Part shown: in pieces, positions 32,389-40,291 of the stretch | Numbering within the stretch: the first letter of the stretch is position 1 | How the letters are laid out: every line of letters begins with the position of its first letter | Assembly (NCBI GenBank): GCA_947493945.1 | Contig: CANLSR010000003.1 | Location: forward strand, 248,001-312,000 | DNA: 64,000 bases | Reading direction: 5' to 3' | DNA from: an uncultured bacterium | Lineage (GTDB): Bacteria; Bacteroidota; Rhodothermia; Rhodothermales; Rubricoccaceae | Position numbers and translations under genes: made by a program | The notes under the pieces: model-generated | Databases searched by the model: none | Told to the model about the DNA's origin: nothing | The model's input: the letters and a program-made list of their open reading frames with translations, nothing else

Positions 32389-34983
32389 TCAGGGAGAACC
32401 GGGGAACTGGGGGAGGCGGGCGAGGTCCGCGAACGCGGGGTCGGCGGCGGCCCCGTCCAGAGACCGGCCGGCGGCGCCGGAAGCCTCCAGGGCGGCGAGG
32501 GCCGCCAGCGGCTCGCCCAGCAGGGCAAACACGCGGGCGGCGTCGTACTGGACGGTGGGATCGCCGGGCGCGAGGGTGACGGCACGGCGGGCGGCACCGA
32601 GCGCGGCGGCGCGGTGCCCGAGGCCCTGGTGGTAAACCGCGACGTCGGCCAGGGTCTGGGCGTCGTTGGGGTTGACGGACAAGTCGAGGGCGGCGCGGCG
32701 GAGCGCGCCTTCCAGGGCCTCCCTGCGCCGGGCCGTCTCGCCGGTCATCGAATAGGCCGAGGCCAGGTTCCGCCACGTCAGGTGGTCGGTGGAGTCGAGC
32801 GCGAGCGCCTGGCGGTAGCGCCGGGCGGCGCCTCGGGCGTCGCCCTCGGTCAGCGCGAGGGTCGCCAGGTTGAGGTGGGCCGCGTAGTGGTCGGGGCGGA
32901 GGGCGAGCACGCGCTCGTACGCCCGCCGCGCGCCGGCGGCGTCGCCTCCGGCGTGACGCGCGCCGCCGAGGCCGAGCAGCCCGCGGTAGTGACCGGGCGC
33001 CAGCGCCACGACCCGCTCGAACGCCGACGCGGCCTCGCCGAACCGCTGCTGCCGGAACAGGAACTGGCCGAGCGCCAGCAGGCCGGGCCACGCCTCGGGC
33101 CGCTGGCGGAGGTAGCGACGGAGGGTGGCCTCGGCGCCCTCGACGTCGGCGCTGGCCTCCTGGGCATCGGCCAGGGCGAGGTAGGCGGTGAGCAGCGCCG
33201 GGTCCAGCGCGAGCGCCTGCCGGGCGTGGTGCATCGCCAGCGGGTAGCGGCCGGTCGCCTCGGCGAGCCCCGAGAGCGTCACGTGGGTGGCCGCGTCGTC
33301 GGCGTCGAGCGACTGGGCGCGAGCGACCGCCGCCTGCGTCCGCCCGATCCACACCGAGTCGCGGGTGGCCCGGTACGTCGCCAGGAAGGCCGCTCCGAGC
33401 CGGGCGTGGGCCGCCACGAACGCCGGGTCCTCAGCGATGGCCTGCTCGAACAGGTCGATGGCGCGGTCGAGGTCCTCGGCCTCCCGGTTGCGCTCGAGGT
33501 AGCCGACGCCGGCGAGGTAGTAGCGCTGGGCCTCGGGGTCGGCGGTGCCGATGGCGAGCCGGGCGTCGTCCGCGTCGGAGACGGCTAGGCCGAGCATCTC
33601 GGCGATGGCGAGCAGGGCGCGCCCGCGGACTCGCGACTCCTCGGACGTCGAGAGCGTGAGCGTGCGCGAGGCGAGCGTGCGGGGGCGGTCGCCGGCGGTG
33701 GAGAGGTTGAGCGTCAGCGTCAGCCGGCCGGGCTCGCGCTGGAAACTGCCCGTGAGGGCGAGGTTGACGCCGAGCGCGGCGCCGGCCTCCCGAGCGCTGG
33801 TCACGCCCAAGGCCTCCACGTCCGCCGTCGGGGCGACCCAGAGGTCGGAGCCGGCGCCCGCCAGTTCGGTCACGCCGCTGGCGAGCGTCTCGGCCAGCCC
33901 CTCGGCAAAGGCCCGGTCGTCCGGCCCGTCGGGGCGGGGCGAGAGGGGAAGGACGGCGAGGTGGATGGCCTCGGGCATTCCGGGCGCGCCGCCTCCGGAG
34001 CGGAGCAGGCCCGCGCCGAGCGCCACCAGAGCCACGAGCACGGCGACCGCGCCGGCCTGCCACGCCCGCGAGCGGCGCAGGCGGAGGCCGAGCCGCCGCC
34101 GCGACCGCCGGAGCGCCGTCAGCAGGTCGCCGGACGGCGGGGTGTCGGCCGGGGCGAGGGCGGCGCCGAGCGCCGCCGCGTCCGGGTAGCGGTCCTCGGG
34201 GTCCTTGGCGAGGCACTGGGCGACGACCGCGTCGAGTTCCGGCGGAACGTCGGGGTTGAGCGCGCTCGGGGGCGGGGGCTGTTCGTGGAGCACGGCGTAG
34301 AGGACCGCCGCGTGGTAGGGCGCCACGAACGGGTGCCGGCCGGTCAGCATCTCGTAGAGCACCACGCCGAGCGCCCACACGTCGGAGCGGGCATCGGCGC
34401 GGCCGTGCGCCTGCTCCGGCGCCCCGTACTCGACCGTCCCCGCCGTGCGCCCGGTCTGGTGGAGGGCCACCCCGGCCACCTCTGCCACCCCGAAGTCGAG
34501 CACCTTGACCGTGCCGTCTTGCGTCAGGAACACGTTCGACGGCTTGAGGTCGCGGTGGACGACGCCGCGCGCGTGCGCCGCGGCCACGCCAGCGGCGATC
34601 TCGCCCCCGATCCGCTCCGCCTCTCCGACCGGCAGCGCGCCCCCCGCCAGCCGGTCGGCCAGCGTCTCGCCGTCGTAGCACGCCAGCGCGATGTAGGGCT
34701 GGCCCGCGTCGGTCTCGGCCACCTCGTAGACCGTGCAAACGTTGGGGTGGTCCAGCGCGGCGGCGGCGCGGGCCTCTAGCATCAGTCGCTCCTTGGCCCT
34801 GGCGTCGTGGGCGAGCGCGGCCGGGAGGCACTTGAGCGCCACCAACCGCCCCAACCTCGTGTCCTCCGCCCGGTAGACGACGCCCATCCCCCCCCGCCCC
34901 AACTCGCCGAGCAGCCGATACGGCCCCACACGCCCCGAGGCGGGGGCGTCGAGCAAAGCGGAACCGGGCCTGAGGGCGTCCAC
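32389..34983 (-). CDS. Hanks-type Ser/Thr protein kinase with TPR C-terminus
   Basis: Membrane-anchored protein kinase of 864 residues. The kinase domain at ~20-285 has P-loop GRGGMGVV, K51 in VALKCL, the catalytic loop HRDLKPSN (143-150), DFG at 163-165 and APEQ, all intact. A Arg-rich stretch and one helix at ~305-330 (GAVAVLVALVALGAGLL) follow. The outer part carries an FlgO/TolB-like region and then at least eight tetratricopeptide repeats (GYLERNREAEDLDRAIDLFE, RALALRPDHYAAHLNLATLAL). The start is GTG at 34983. TPRs probably sense or bind partners. The stop lies 32 bases before the small unknown gene, suggesting one transcript with the cyclase. Confidence 0.93.
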   Translation of the reverse strand: MDALRPGSALLDAPASGRVGPYRLLGELGRGGMGVVYRAEDTRLGRLVALKCLPAALAHDARAKERLMLEARAAAALDHPNVCTVYEVAETDAGQPYIALACYDGETLADRLAGGALPVGEAERIGGEIAAGVAAAHARGVVHRDLKPSNVFLTQDGTVKVLDFGVAEVAGVALHQTGRTAGTVEYGAPEQAHGRADARSDVWALGVVLYEMLTGRHPFVAPYHAAVLYAVLHEQPPPPSALNPDVPPELDAVVAQCLAKDPEDRYPDAAALGAALAPADTPPSGDLLTALRRSRRRLGLRLRRSRAWQAGAVAVLVALVALGAGLLRSGGGAPGMPEAIHLAVLPLSPRPDGPDDRAFAEGLAETLASGVTELAGAGSDLWVAPTADVEALGVTSAREAGAALGVNLALTGSFQREPGRLTLTLNLSTAGDRPRTLASRTLTLSTSEESRVRGRALLAIAEMLGLAVSDADDARLAIGTADPEAQRYYLAGVGYLERNREAEDLDRAIDLFEQAIAEDPAFVAAHARLGAAFLATYRATRDSVWIGRTQAAVARAQSLDADDAATHVTLSGLAEATGRYPLAMHHARQALALDPALLTAYLALADAQEASADVEGAEATLRRYLRQRPEAWPGLLALGQFLFRQQRFGEAASAFERVVALAPGHYRGLLGLGGARHAGGDAAGARRAYERVLALRPDHYAAHLNLATLALTEGDARGAARRYRQALALDSTDHLTWRNLASAYSMTGETARRREALEGALRRAALDLSVNPNDAQTLADVAVYHQGLGHRAAALGAARRAVTLAPGDPTVQYDAARVFALLGEPLAALAALEASGAAGRSLDGAAADPAFADLARLPQFPGSP

Positions 34984-35072
34984 TGTGAGCGAGGACAGAG
35001 CGCGTCCAACCCCGCAAGTCTAACCTTTGTTCGCACTTCGGTCGCCAGCCCTCCGCCACGGCCCAAAATGGC

Positions 35073-35104
35073 GCCGCCCCTCAGGACGGATCCTTCGGGG
35101 CGGC
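35073..35104 (-). terminator. likely terminator after the bacilliredoxin gene
   Basis: Stem gccgcccc/ggggcggc (8 bp) around a 16-base loop that itself pairs through ggatcc. On the minus strand it is followed by GCCATTTTGGG. It starts 20 bases beyond the stop at 35125. The T-run is short, so efficiency is uncertain. Confidence 0.6.
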
Positions 35105-35124
35105 AGACGGACTCTGGCGGACCG

Positions 35125-35640
35125 CTACAGGATCGAGCGGAACGTGGGCGGGACGCCGGCAGGCCGCGCGGCGTCGCCGTCGGGGCGGAGCGGCTGGTCG
35201 GGCGCGTCGGCGCCGTCGGGCCCGCAGAACGTCTCGAACGCGTTCTTGAGGTCGGCCGCGATGGCGGAGGCGCTGCGGCCCTCGATGTGGCGGCGCTCCA
35301 GCGCGAACACCGGGTCGCCGTCCTTGAGCAAGAACATCGACGGGCTCGACGGCGGGAGGCCGGCGAGGAACTCGCGCAGGCGGGCCGTCGCCTCCAGGTC
35401 CTGGCCGGCGAACACCGTCACCGTCCGGTCCGGGGAGGGCTCGACGTTCTGGACGAACGCGACGGCCGGCCGCGCGTTGGCCGCCGCGCAGCCGCAGACC
35501 GAGTTGACGATGGCCAGCGTGGTCCCGCTCTGGGCCTCGTCGGCCAGGGCGTCGACGTCGGCGGCGGTGGTCAGCTCGCGGACGCCGAGGCGGGTCAGCT
35601 CCTGGCGCATGGGGGCCACGAGGGGCTCGGGGTAAGGCAT
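35125..35640 (-). CDS. bacilliredoxin (YphP/YqiW, BrxA/BrxB family)
   Basis: Thioredoxin-fold protein of 171 residues with the family CGC active site in NSVCGCAAANARPAV. Bacilliredoxins remove bacillithiol from S-bacillithiolated proteins. Other matching regions are SPSMFLLKDGDPVFALERRHIEGR and the N-terminal MPYPEPLVAPMRQEL, which fixes the ATG at 35640. The last ~25 residues (after DLKNAFETFCG) are a low-complexity extension beyond the usual length of ~145. Its presence suggests that the cell makes bacillithiol or a similar thiol. It is a single gene between the kinase and NlpC genes, with its own terminator. Confidence 0.9.
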   Translation of the reverse strand: MPYPEPLVAPMRQELTRLGVRELTTAADVDALADEAQSGTTLAIVNSVCGCAAANARPAVAFVQNVEPSPDRTVTVFAGQDLEATARLREFLAGLPPSSPSMFLLKDGDPVFALERRHIEGRSASAIAADLKNAFETFCGPDGADAPDQPLRPDGDAARPAGVPPTFRSIL

Positions 35641-35960
35641 GGGGTTCTGCAAAGAGGATGGGTCGGTAGACGGAACGTCCGTCGCCGGGCTTACCGGCCG
35701 GCCGCGCACAAGCTCCGCCAGCGGCCCGATGTTGGACGACGGGTGAAGACTCGGGTCCCCAAATGAGACAGCGCAGAAGCCCAAACGTGCAGGGCCGGTT
35801 AAGGCTTAACCCCCGCGCCGTCGTGCCGACACGCACAAGCCCTGAGTTCTAAGGCACCTACCCCACCTTTTGGCCAGGAAACGCATCAGGGATTCCCCTT
35901 GACCCTTCTGAGACCGCTAGTTTGGGCGACGGCTCGTCCCCCCTCTTGTTCCCCTAGTCC
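35641..35960. other. 320-base divergent intergenic region
   Basis: There is no credible coding frame. The region lies between the divergent bacilliredoxin and NlpC/P60 genes and should hold both promoters. Only the NlpC-side candidate TAGTTTGG (35918) is convincing. It is less GC-rich than the coding DNA. Confidence 0.6.
35918..35925 (+). promoter_or_regulatory. candidate promoter of the NlpC/P60 gene
   Basis: TAGTTTGG (TAnnTTTG with one mismatch) stands 43 bases before the ATG; a TTGACC word ends 13 bases upstream of it. It is the only site in the window with a plausible -33/-35 partner. Confidence 0.45.
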
Positions 35961-36686
35961 ATGCGAATGACCCTACGCCGCGCGGCGACCCTGACTGCTG
36001 CGATCGCCGCCCTGCTCGGCGCCAGCGCCCCCGCCGCCGACGCCCAGATCCCCACCCGTGCCACGGCTACGACGGCCTCCCCTGCGCCTGACACAGACGC
36101 TCAGGAGACCGCCGCTCCCCGCCGCCGCCCGGTCCGCCGCTTCCGCGCTCGCACGAGCCCGACCCCCCGCTCCCAGGCCCGCCGCGACTCGGTCCCCGTC
36201 CGCACGGTCTCGTCGCGGTCCGCCTCGTCGGCGTCGAACGCCCTGCGCATCGCCCGGCTGGACCGGAGCCTGCGCGACGCCGCGCCCCGCTGGCTGGGCA
36301 TCCCGTACCGCTGGGGCGGCACCACCCGGCGCGGCATCGACTGCTCGGCGTTCGTGCAGCAGTACGTCCGCGAGAACCTGGCCATCGAGCTCCCGCGCAC
36401 GACGGCCGGCCAGCGCTACGAGGGCGTGCCCATCGACCGCGACGAGCTCCAGTCGGGCGACCTGGTGTTCTTCCGGCGCAGCGGCGTCCGCCACGTGGGC
36501 GTCTACCTGTCCGACGGAGAGTTTATCCACGCCTCGTCCAGCCGCGGCGTGACCGTCTCCAGGATGGACAACAGCTACTGGGCGCGGTACTACTGGATGT
36601 CTCGGCGCATCGTGACCGAGCCCTCGGGCCGGATGCCGACCCCGCGCTTCCCGTCCCGCCGCGACTCGTCGGGCGTCCGCGGCTAG
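35961..36686 (+). CDS. NlpC/P60 peptidoglycan endopeptidase
   Basis: Exported cysteine peptidase of 241 residues, expected to cleave stem peptides of peptidoglycan. A signal peptide ends near APAADAQ. A basic, Ser/Pro/Arg-rich linker (~residues 30-90) leads to the catalytic domain: the nucleophile is in GIDCSAFVQQYV, the histidine in GVRHVGVYLSDGEFIHASS, and WLGIPYRWGGTTRRG opens the domain. Length and order match single-domain Spr/YdhO-type enzymes. The ATG at 35961 gives the signal peptide; the one two codons later at 35967 would also work. It is followed by a hairpin terminator at 36735. Confidence 0.93.
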   Translation: MRMTLRRAATLTAAIAALLGASAPAADAQIPTRATATTASPAPDTDAQETAAPRRRPVRRFRARTSPTPRSQARRDSVPVRTVSSRSASSASNALRIARLDRSLRDAAPRWLGIPYRWGGTTRRGIDCSAFVQQYVRENLAIELPRTTAGQRYEGVPIDRDELQSGDLVFFRRSGVRHVGVYLSDGEFIHASSSRGVTVSRMDNSYWARYYWMSRRIVTEPSGRMPTPRFPSRRDSSGVRG

Positions 36687-36716
36687 ACGGCGGCCTCCAT
36701 TCTCCCTCTGGCGTCG

Positions 36717-36724
36717 TATCTTGC
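36717..36724 (+). promoter_or_regulatory. candidate promoter of greA
   Basis: TATCTTGC, a TAnnTT word, lies 31 bases past the NlpC stop and ~10 bases before the 36735 hairpin. If used, the greA transcript begins with that terminator. Confidence 0.35.
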
Positions 36725-36734
36725 GACGTCTCCC

Positions 36735-36768
36735 GCATCCCGGTCTCAGGCCGGGATGCGCTTTTTTT
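36735..36768 (+). terminator. intrinsic terminator in the NlpC-greA gap
   Basis: Nine-base perfect stem gcatcccgg/ccgggatgc with a 7-base loop, then GC and seven Ts. This is a textbook Rho-independent terminator on the plus strand. It ends 39 bases before the greA ATG, so it either ends the NlpC message or acts as an attenuator in a greA leader. Confidence 0.93.
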
Positions 36769-36807
36769 CCCTGGCCCCGGCCGCTGTCGGACCTCATCGC
36801 AGACCTC

Positions 36808-37281
36808 ATGAGCTCCACCGTCTACCTTACCGAAGAAGGGCTCCAAAAGCTCAAGGACGACCTCCACCACGCCCGGACCGTCGAGCGGCAGAAGATCTCC
36901 CAAGACATCGCCGAGGCCCGTGCCCAGGGCGACCTGTCGGAGAACGCCGAGTACGACGCGGCCAAGGAGGCCCAGGGCCACCTGGAGGCCCGGATCGCCA
37001 AGATGGAGACGACCATCGCCAGCGCGCGCGTGGTCAACGAGGACGAGGTCGACGCCTCGAAGGCCCGGATCCTGTCCAACGTGCGCGTGATGAACAAGAA
37101 GGCGGGCCGCGAGGCGGTCTACACGTTGGTGGCGGCCCAGGAGGCGGACCTGAAGCAGAACCGGATCTCGGTGGAGAGCCCCATCGGCAAGGCGCTCTTG
37201 GGCACGGAGGTCGGGCAGACGGTCTCGGTCAAGGTGCCGGCGGGGGCCGTCCAGATGGAAGTGCTGGAGATCACCCGCTAG
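36808..37281 (+). CDS. greA: transcription elongation factor GreA
   Basis: Rescues backtracked RNA polymerase by stimulating transcript cleavage. The 157-residue product has the standard size. The N-terminal coiled coil carries GDLSENAEYDAAKEAQGHLE, including the acidic tip residues that reach the polymerase active site. The C-terminal FKBP-like domain has the SPIGKALLG motif and ends EVLEITR. The ATG at 36808 matches the family start (MSSTVYLTEEGLQKLKDDL). mtgA begins two bases after its stop, so the two are co-transcribed. A strong terminator precedes it. Confidence 0.97.
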   Translation: MSSTVYLTEEGLQKLKDDLHHARTVERQKISQDIAEARAQGDLSENAEYDAAKEAQGHLEARIAKMETTIASARVVNEDEVDASKARILSNVRVMNKKAGREAVYTLVAAQEADLKQNRISVESPIGKALLGTEVGQTVSVKVPAGAVQMEVLEITR

Positions 37282-37283
37282 GC

Positions 37284-37973
37284 ATGGCGCGGGGCTCCCG
37301 GCGTCGGCCGTGGCCGTGGGCGATCGCCCGGTTGCTGCTGGCGGTCGTGTTCGGCTACCTGGTCGCGTGCACGTTGCTGCTGGTGGCCTACCGCTGGGTG
37401 GAGCCGCCCGCGACGACGGTCCAGGTCCAGCGGGCCATCGAGGCGGCCGTGGCCGGCGAGCCGTTCAGCCTGTCCTACCACCCCGTGCCGGAGTCCGGCC
37501 AGGACGCCGACGTCCGCCACGCCGTGGTCGCCAGCGAGGACGGCCGGTTCTACACGCACGGTGGCTTCGACTGGGACGAAGTCCGCGCGGCGCGGGAGGC
37601 CGCGGAGCGGACCGGCCGGCCCATGCGCGGCGCGTCGACGATCACCCAGCAGCTGGTCAAGAACCTGTTCCTGACCACGCACCGGTCGCTGATCCGGAAG
37701 GGGTTCGAGGTGCCGCTGACGCTGCTGGCCGAGTGGATCCTGCCCAAGGACCGCATCCTGACGCTGTACCTCGACGTGGCGGAGTGGGGGCCGGGCGTGT
37801 TCGGGATCGAGGCGGCGGCGCGCCACCACTACGGCACGTCGGCGGCGTCGCTCTCGCGCGACCAGGCCTCGCGGCTGGCGGCCGTGCTCCCGGCCCCGCT
37901 CGTGCGGCGGCCCCAGGACCAGAGCCGAACCGCCGGCCGCATCCAGACCCGGATGCGACAGATGGGCTGGTAG
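37284..37973 (+). CDS. mtgA: monofunctional biosynthetic peptidoglycan transglycosylase
   Basis: Glycosyltransferase family 51 enzyme that polymerises lipid II glycan strands at the outer face of the inner membrane; 229 residues. One N-terminal helix (about 13-37) precedes the catalytic domain. The catalytic Glu lies in VVASEDGRFYTHGGFDWDEV. Next come the GASTITQQLVKNLFLT motif, the KDRILTLYLDVAEWGPGVFGIEAAA region with the second Glu, and the LAAVLPAP block. No transpeptidase domain follows, so it is the stand-alone MtgA type. The ATG comes directly after the greA stop. Confidence 0.95.
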   Translation: MARGSRRRPWPWAIARLLLAVVFGYLVACTLLLVAYRWVEPPATTVQVQRAIEAAVAGEPFSLSYHPVPESGQDADVRHAVVASEDGRFYTHGGFDWDEVRAAREAAERTGRPMRGASTITQQLVKNLFLTTHRSLIRKGFEVPLTLLAEWILPKDRILTLYLDVAEWGPGVFGIEAAARHHYGTSAASLSRDQASRLAAVLPAPLVRRPQDQSRTAGRIQTRMRQMGW

Positions 37974-38049
37974 GCCCCGCGCGCCGCCGGCGCCCGCCGT
38001 CCGCCAGCCGGTCGGGGCGGGGCGGTCCTGACCCTTTACCCCTCCCACC

Positions 38050-38715
38050 TTGCTCGTCCTCGTCCCCACGCCCGTCGGCAACCTCGAAGACCTGACGTTC
38101 CGCGCTCTCCGCACGCTCAAAGAGGCGGACGTGGTGGCGTGCGAGGACACGCGGACGACCGGCAAGCTGTTCGCCCACTACGGCATCGAGACGCCGCGGC
38201 TGAGTTTCCACGTCCACAACGAGCACGGGCGCGTGGCCGGGCTGGTCGAGCGGATGGAGGCCGGCGAGACCGTCGCGCTGGTGTCGGACGCCGGGACGCC
38301 GGCGATCTCCGACCCCGGCTTCCTGCTCGTCCGCGCCGCGGCCGAGGCCGGCGTGCGCGTCGAGGCGCTGCCCGGGCCGACGGCCTTCGTGCCCGCGCTC
38401 GTCGCCAGCGGCCTGCCCACCGACCGCTTCGTGTTCGAGGGGTTCCTGCCCCACAAAAAGGGCCGCCAGACGCGGCTCGTGGCGCTGGAGGACGAGGCCC
38501 GGACCATCGTGCTCTACGAGAGCCCGCACCGGCTGGTCAAGCTGCTCGGCCAGCTAGCGGATCACTTGGGAGCGGACCGGCCGGCGGCGGTCGGGCGCGA
38601 GATCTCCAAGCTCCACGAGGAGGTCCGGCGCGGAACGGTGGCCGAGCTCGGCGCGTGGTACGGCGCCCAGCCCAAGGTGCGCGGCGAGATCGTCGTCGTC
38701 GTCGGCGGCGCGTAA
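38050..38715 (+). CDS. rsmI: 16S rRNA 2'-O-ribose C1402 methyltransferase
   Basis: SAM-dependent enzyme that methylates the ribose of C1402 in the decoding centre; 221 residues, tetrapyrrole methylase fold. Signatures are LVPTPVGNLEDLTFRALRTL, VVACEDTRTTGKLF, VALVSDAGTPAISDPGF, PGPTAFVPALVASGLP and FEGFLPHKKGRQ. The frame has no ATG near the conserved N-terminus, so the start is TTG at 38050, preceded by a CCCCTCCCACC leader. The C-terminal ~50-residue extension of E. coli RsmI is absent. It lies 76 bases after mtgA. Confidence 0.95.
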   Translation: MLVLVPTPVGNLEDLTFRALRTLKEADVVACEDTRTTGKLFAHYGIETPRLSFHVHNEHGRVAGLVERMEAGETVALVSDAGTPAISDPGFLLVRAAAEAGVRVEALPGPTAFVPALVASGLPTDRFVFEGFLPHKKGRQTRLVALEDEARTIVLYESPHRLVKLLGQLADHLGADRPAAVGREISKLHEEVRRGTVAELGAWYGAQPKVRGEIVVVVGGA

Positions 38716-38724
38716 CCTGTGCCC

Positions 38725-39291
38725 ATGCGCCTCGCCCTCCTGCTCCTCCTCGCCAGCGCCTCGGCCGGCGCCCAGACGCCGGCCACGGCGCCCGCGAGCC
38801 CGCCGGTGACGTTGGCGCCCGAGCCGCTGGCGGACCGTCTCGGCGAGACCCAGACCGAGGCGGCCGTGCGCGCGACGGTGGAGACCGAGGGCGTCCACGT
38901 GGTCCACCTGTGGGCGCCGTGGTGCGGAAACTCGCGCGCCGAGCTGGCCGACGGGCTCTACGAGGTGGTCGAGGCGCACCCCAACGTCACGTTCTCGTTC
39001 GTGACCATCTGGAACGACGGCCGCGACGGCGCGGCCATGCTCGCCCGCTACGGCATCGCGCCCACCGACGACGGGCGCGTGACGGTCGCCGCCCAGCCCG
39101 ACCGCGGCTCGTCGGCCGACCGCGACCTGCGCCGCCGCACCTTCCTGGGCCTGCCGCTCACGTGGACGCCCACGACCTGGGTGTTCAACCGCGGCGGCCA
39201 GCTGGCCTACGCCTTCAACTACGGCGAGGTCTCGCCCGAGATGCTGACCCTTGCCATCAGACACGCCACCGACTCCTGGACCCATGACTAA
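38725..39291 (+). CDS. exported monothiol thioredoxin-like protein
   Basis: Thioredoxin-fold protein of 188 residues with signal peptide MRLALLLLLASASAGAQT. The active-site region reads HLWAPWCGNSRAEL, so the first Cys of CxxC is kept and the second is Asn. The cis-proline side is present (LTWTPTTWVFNRGGQLAYAF). A single Cys rules out an ordinary dithiol oxidoreductase and suggests a glutaredoxin-like monothiol or binding role. The ATG at 38725 is preferred over GTG 38719 because of the signal peptide. The following gene is a shorter paralogue that overlaps by eight bases. Confidence 0.8.
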   Translation: MRLALLLLLASASAGAQTPATAPASPPVTLAPEPLADRLGETQTEAAVRATVETEGVHVVHLWAPWCGNSRAELADGLYEVVEAHPNVTFSFVTIWNDGRDGAAMLARYGIAPTDDGRVTVAAQPDRGSSADRDLRRRTFLGLPLTWTPTTWVFNRGGQLAYAFNYGEVSPEMLTLAIRHATDSWTHD

Positions 39292-39688
39292 CGCCGACGC
39301 CGCCCTCCGACCCATCGTCGAGCGCGAGGGCGTCCACGTGGTCCACGTCTGGGCGCCGTGGTGCGACAACTCGCTCCACGAGCTCGCGCCCGTCTGGGCC
39401 GAGGGCACCGGCGCCGACTCGGTCACGTTCGCGACGGTCTGGAACGACGGCGCCAGCGGCGAGGACGTGCTGGCCCAGTACGGCGTGGAGGCGGACGAGA
39501 TCGTCGTCCCCGGGCTGCGGCCCGAAAAGGCCGACCGCCGGACGACGCTCCTGGGCCTGCCGGTCACCTGGATCCCGACCACCTGGGTGTTCAACCGGGG
39601 CGGCCGGCTGGCGTACGCGTTCAACTACGGCGAGATCACGGCCGAGCGGCTGGCGGAGGCCGTCGCCGACGCCCGGCGCGGCTGGTGA
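39284..39688 (+). CDS. cytoplasmic monothiol thioredoxin-like paralogue
   Basis: A 134-residue paralogue of the preceding gene without signal peptide. The active site is VWAPWCDNSLHEL, again with only the first Cys. The C-terminal GLPVTWIPTTWVFNRGG and LAYAFNYGE are nearly the same as in the upstream copy, showing tandem duplication with loss or gain of the export signal. The ATG overlaps the upstream stop (atgactaa). The next gene starts by a GTGA overlap, so three genes are coupled. Its substrate is unknown. Confidence 0.8.
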   Translation: MTNADAALRPIVEREGVHVVHVWAPWCDNSLHELAPVWAEGTGADSVTFATVWNDGASGEDVLAQYGVEADEIVVPGLRPEKADRRTTLLGLPVTWIPTTWVFNRGGRLAYAFNYGEITAERLAEAVADARRGW

Positions 39689-40278
39689 GCGCCGGCGACC
39701 CGCGTTCGATGCGCGAGCGGATGCTGGCCGGTGACCTCTACCTCGCCGCCGACCCGGAGCTGGACCGGATGACGCACCGGGCGCAGCGCCTGTGCCAGTC
39801 CTACAACGCGCTCGACCCTGCGGCCGCCGACGAGCGCCGCCAGCGGCTCGGCGAGTTGCTCGGCGCCGTCGGGAGTGGGGCCGAGGTCCGGCCGCCGTTC
39901 TTCTGCGACTACGGGGTCCACATCGCCATCGGCGAGCGGTTTTTCGCCAACTACGGCCTGGTGATCCTGGACGGCGCGCCCGTCGCCATCGGCGACCGCG
40001 TGTTGTTCGGGCCGAACGTCCAGGTGTACACCGCGACGCACCCGCTGGACGCGGCCGTCCGCGCCGAGGGCTGGGAGCGGGCCCACCCCATCGCCGTCGA
40101 GGACGACGTGTGGATCGGCGGCGGCGCCGTCCTGTGCCCCGGCGTCACCGTCGGCGCCGGCTCGACGGTGGGCGCCGGCAGCGTGGTCACGCGCGACGTG
40201 CCGCCGGGCGTGTTCGCGGCGGGCAACCCGTGCCGCGTGATCCGCGAGTTGGACGGGAGGAAAGACCAGCCGGCGTAA
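39685..40278 (+). CDS. sugar O-acetyltransferase (maltose/galactoside acetyltransferase type)
   Basis: Left-handed beta-helix (hexapeptide) acetyltransferase of the Maa/LacA type, 197 residues, transferring acetyl from acetyl-CoA to a sugar hydroxyl. The N-terminal Maa domain MRERMLAGDLYLAADPEL and the hexapeptide coils are present. The catalytic histidine is in TATHPLDAAVR, and the end has WIGGGAVLCPGVTVGAGSTV and AAGNPCRVIREL. GTG at 39685 overlaps the previous stop; the ATG at 39709 is an alternative start that removes eight residues. The acceptor sugar cannot be read. Confidence 0.9.
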   Translation: MSAGDPRSMRERMLAGDLYLAADPELDRMTHRAQRLCQSYNALDPAAADERRQRLGELLGAVGSGAEVRPPFFCDYGVHIAIGERFFANYGLVILDGAPVAIGDRVLFGPNVQVYTATHPLDAAVRAEGWERAHPIAVEDDVWIGGGAVLCPGVTVGAGSTVGAGSVVTRDVPPGVFAAGNPCRVIRELDGRKDQPA

Positions 40279-40291
40279 ACCGCTCCCCCGC

